A model generated the notes under the pieces. The model was not told the DNA's origin. It made no database searches and was given only the letters and a program-made list of their open reading frames with translations. From Cytophagales bacterium (GTDB taxonomy: Bacteria; Bacteroidota; Bacteroidia; Cytophagales; Cyclobacteriaceae), in contig DAHVFH010000086.1 in the NCBI GenBank assembly GCA_027317105.1, positions 1 to 6,532 on the forward strand: a DNA stretch of 6,532 nt. Direction: 5' to 3'. This document shows, one piece after another, positions 6,356 through 6,532 of the stretch. A program made the position numbers and the translations under genes. Numbering within the stretch: position 1 is the first letter of the stretch; each line of letters opens with the position of its first letter.

Positions 6356-6532
6356 ATGCCAGGCACCGAATTATTTGGAAGTGAAGAGAAAAAAGAGATC
6401 AACGATGTATTGGAAACAGGCATCCTCTTTCGGTATAATCATGATGCACAGCGCAACAACATCTGGAAGGCGCGCGAGTTTGAAGCGGAAGTAAAAAAAG
6501 TAACGGGCGCCAAATTTGCCCATGCCGTATCC
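6356..6532 (+). CDS. DegT/DnrJ/EryC1/StrS-family PLP aminotransferase, N-terminal 59 codons (cut by window edge)
   Basis: The open frame from ATG 6356 to the right edge reads MPGTELFGSEEKKEINDVLE at its start, then TGILFRYNHD, WKAREFEAEVKKVTGAKFAHAVS. This is the typical start of the DegT/DnrJ/EryC1/StrS fold: a short N-terminal segment with ELFGxEE, an E-x-V-LETG-x-LFRY turn, and the REFExxxxxxTGAKxAxAVS helix-strand that leads into the PLP phosphate-binding region. Family members are cytoplasmic dimers that usually transaminate keto-sugars or related cyclic ketones in surface polysaccharide, antibiotic or amino-sugar pathways. The substrate cannot be told from this fragment, because the catalytic lysine and substrate loops lie beyond the edge. 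The start codon directly follows a heptad repeat tract, and no strong Shine-Dalgarno sequence is present, as is common in Bacteroidota. The gene may open an operon continuing to the right. Confidence 0.8.
   Translation, partial: MPGTELFGSEEKKEINDVLETGILFRYNHDAQRNNIWKAREFEAEVKKVTGAKFAHAVS

Overview
The window looks like chromosomal DNA from a member of the Bacteroidota, probably a Cytophagales-like relative. This is inferred from three things: the protein flavour of the genes, candidate promoters that fit the Bacteroidota -7 consensus TAnnTTTG rather than TATAAT, and the AT-rich intergenic DNA with heptamer-periodic and GC-rich repeat patches. No rRNA or other taxonomic marker is present, so the assignment is only moderately secure.

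Layout. From the left edge to 2583 (+) lies most of gcvP, the glycine decarboxylase P-protein, with about its first 100 residues outside the window. A short convergent intergenic gap follows, with a candidate terminator hairpin. Two co-oriented minus-strand genes come next: an exported NIF3-like protein (2705-3559) and a HelD-type superfamily 1 ATPase (3619-5670). HelD is upstream of the NIF3-like gene and only 59 bp separate them, so they may be co-transcribed. From 5671 to 6355 there is no intact gene. This stretch holds a candidate helD promoter, a perfect 7-bp dyad, two GC-rich intergenic repeats that share a core in opposite orientation, and between those repeats a minus-strand ORF of 51 codons. 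That ORF resembles the N-terminus of a PD-(D/E)XK (Mrr-like) nuclease and appears to be a gene remnant. The stretch ends in tracts of 7-bp periodic sequence that run up to the start codon of the last gene. That gene, a DegT/DnrJ/EryC1/StrS-family PLP aminotransferase (6356 onward, +), is cut by the right edge.

Function. Most of the window is housekeeping: one-carbon and glycine metabolism (GcvP) and RNA polymerase maintenance (HelD). The genes do not form an obvious pathway. The points most worth a second look are the NIF3-like protein, which has a signal peptide and an apparent carboxylate/imidazole swap among the expected metal ligands; the nuclease remnant bracketed by inverted repeats; and the heptad-periodic leader of the aminotransferase gene. 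I did not find a convincing new multi-gene system.
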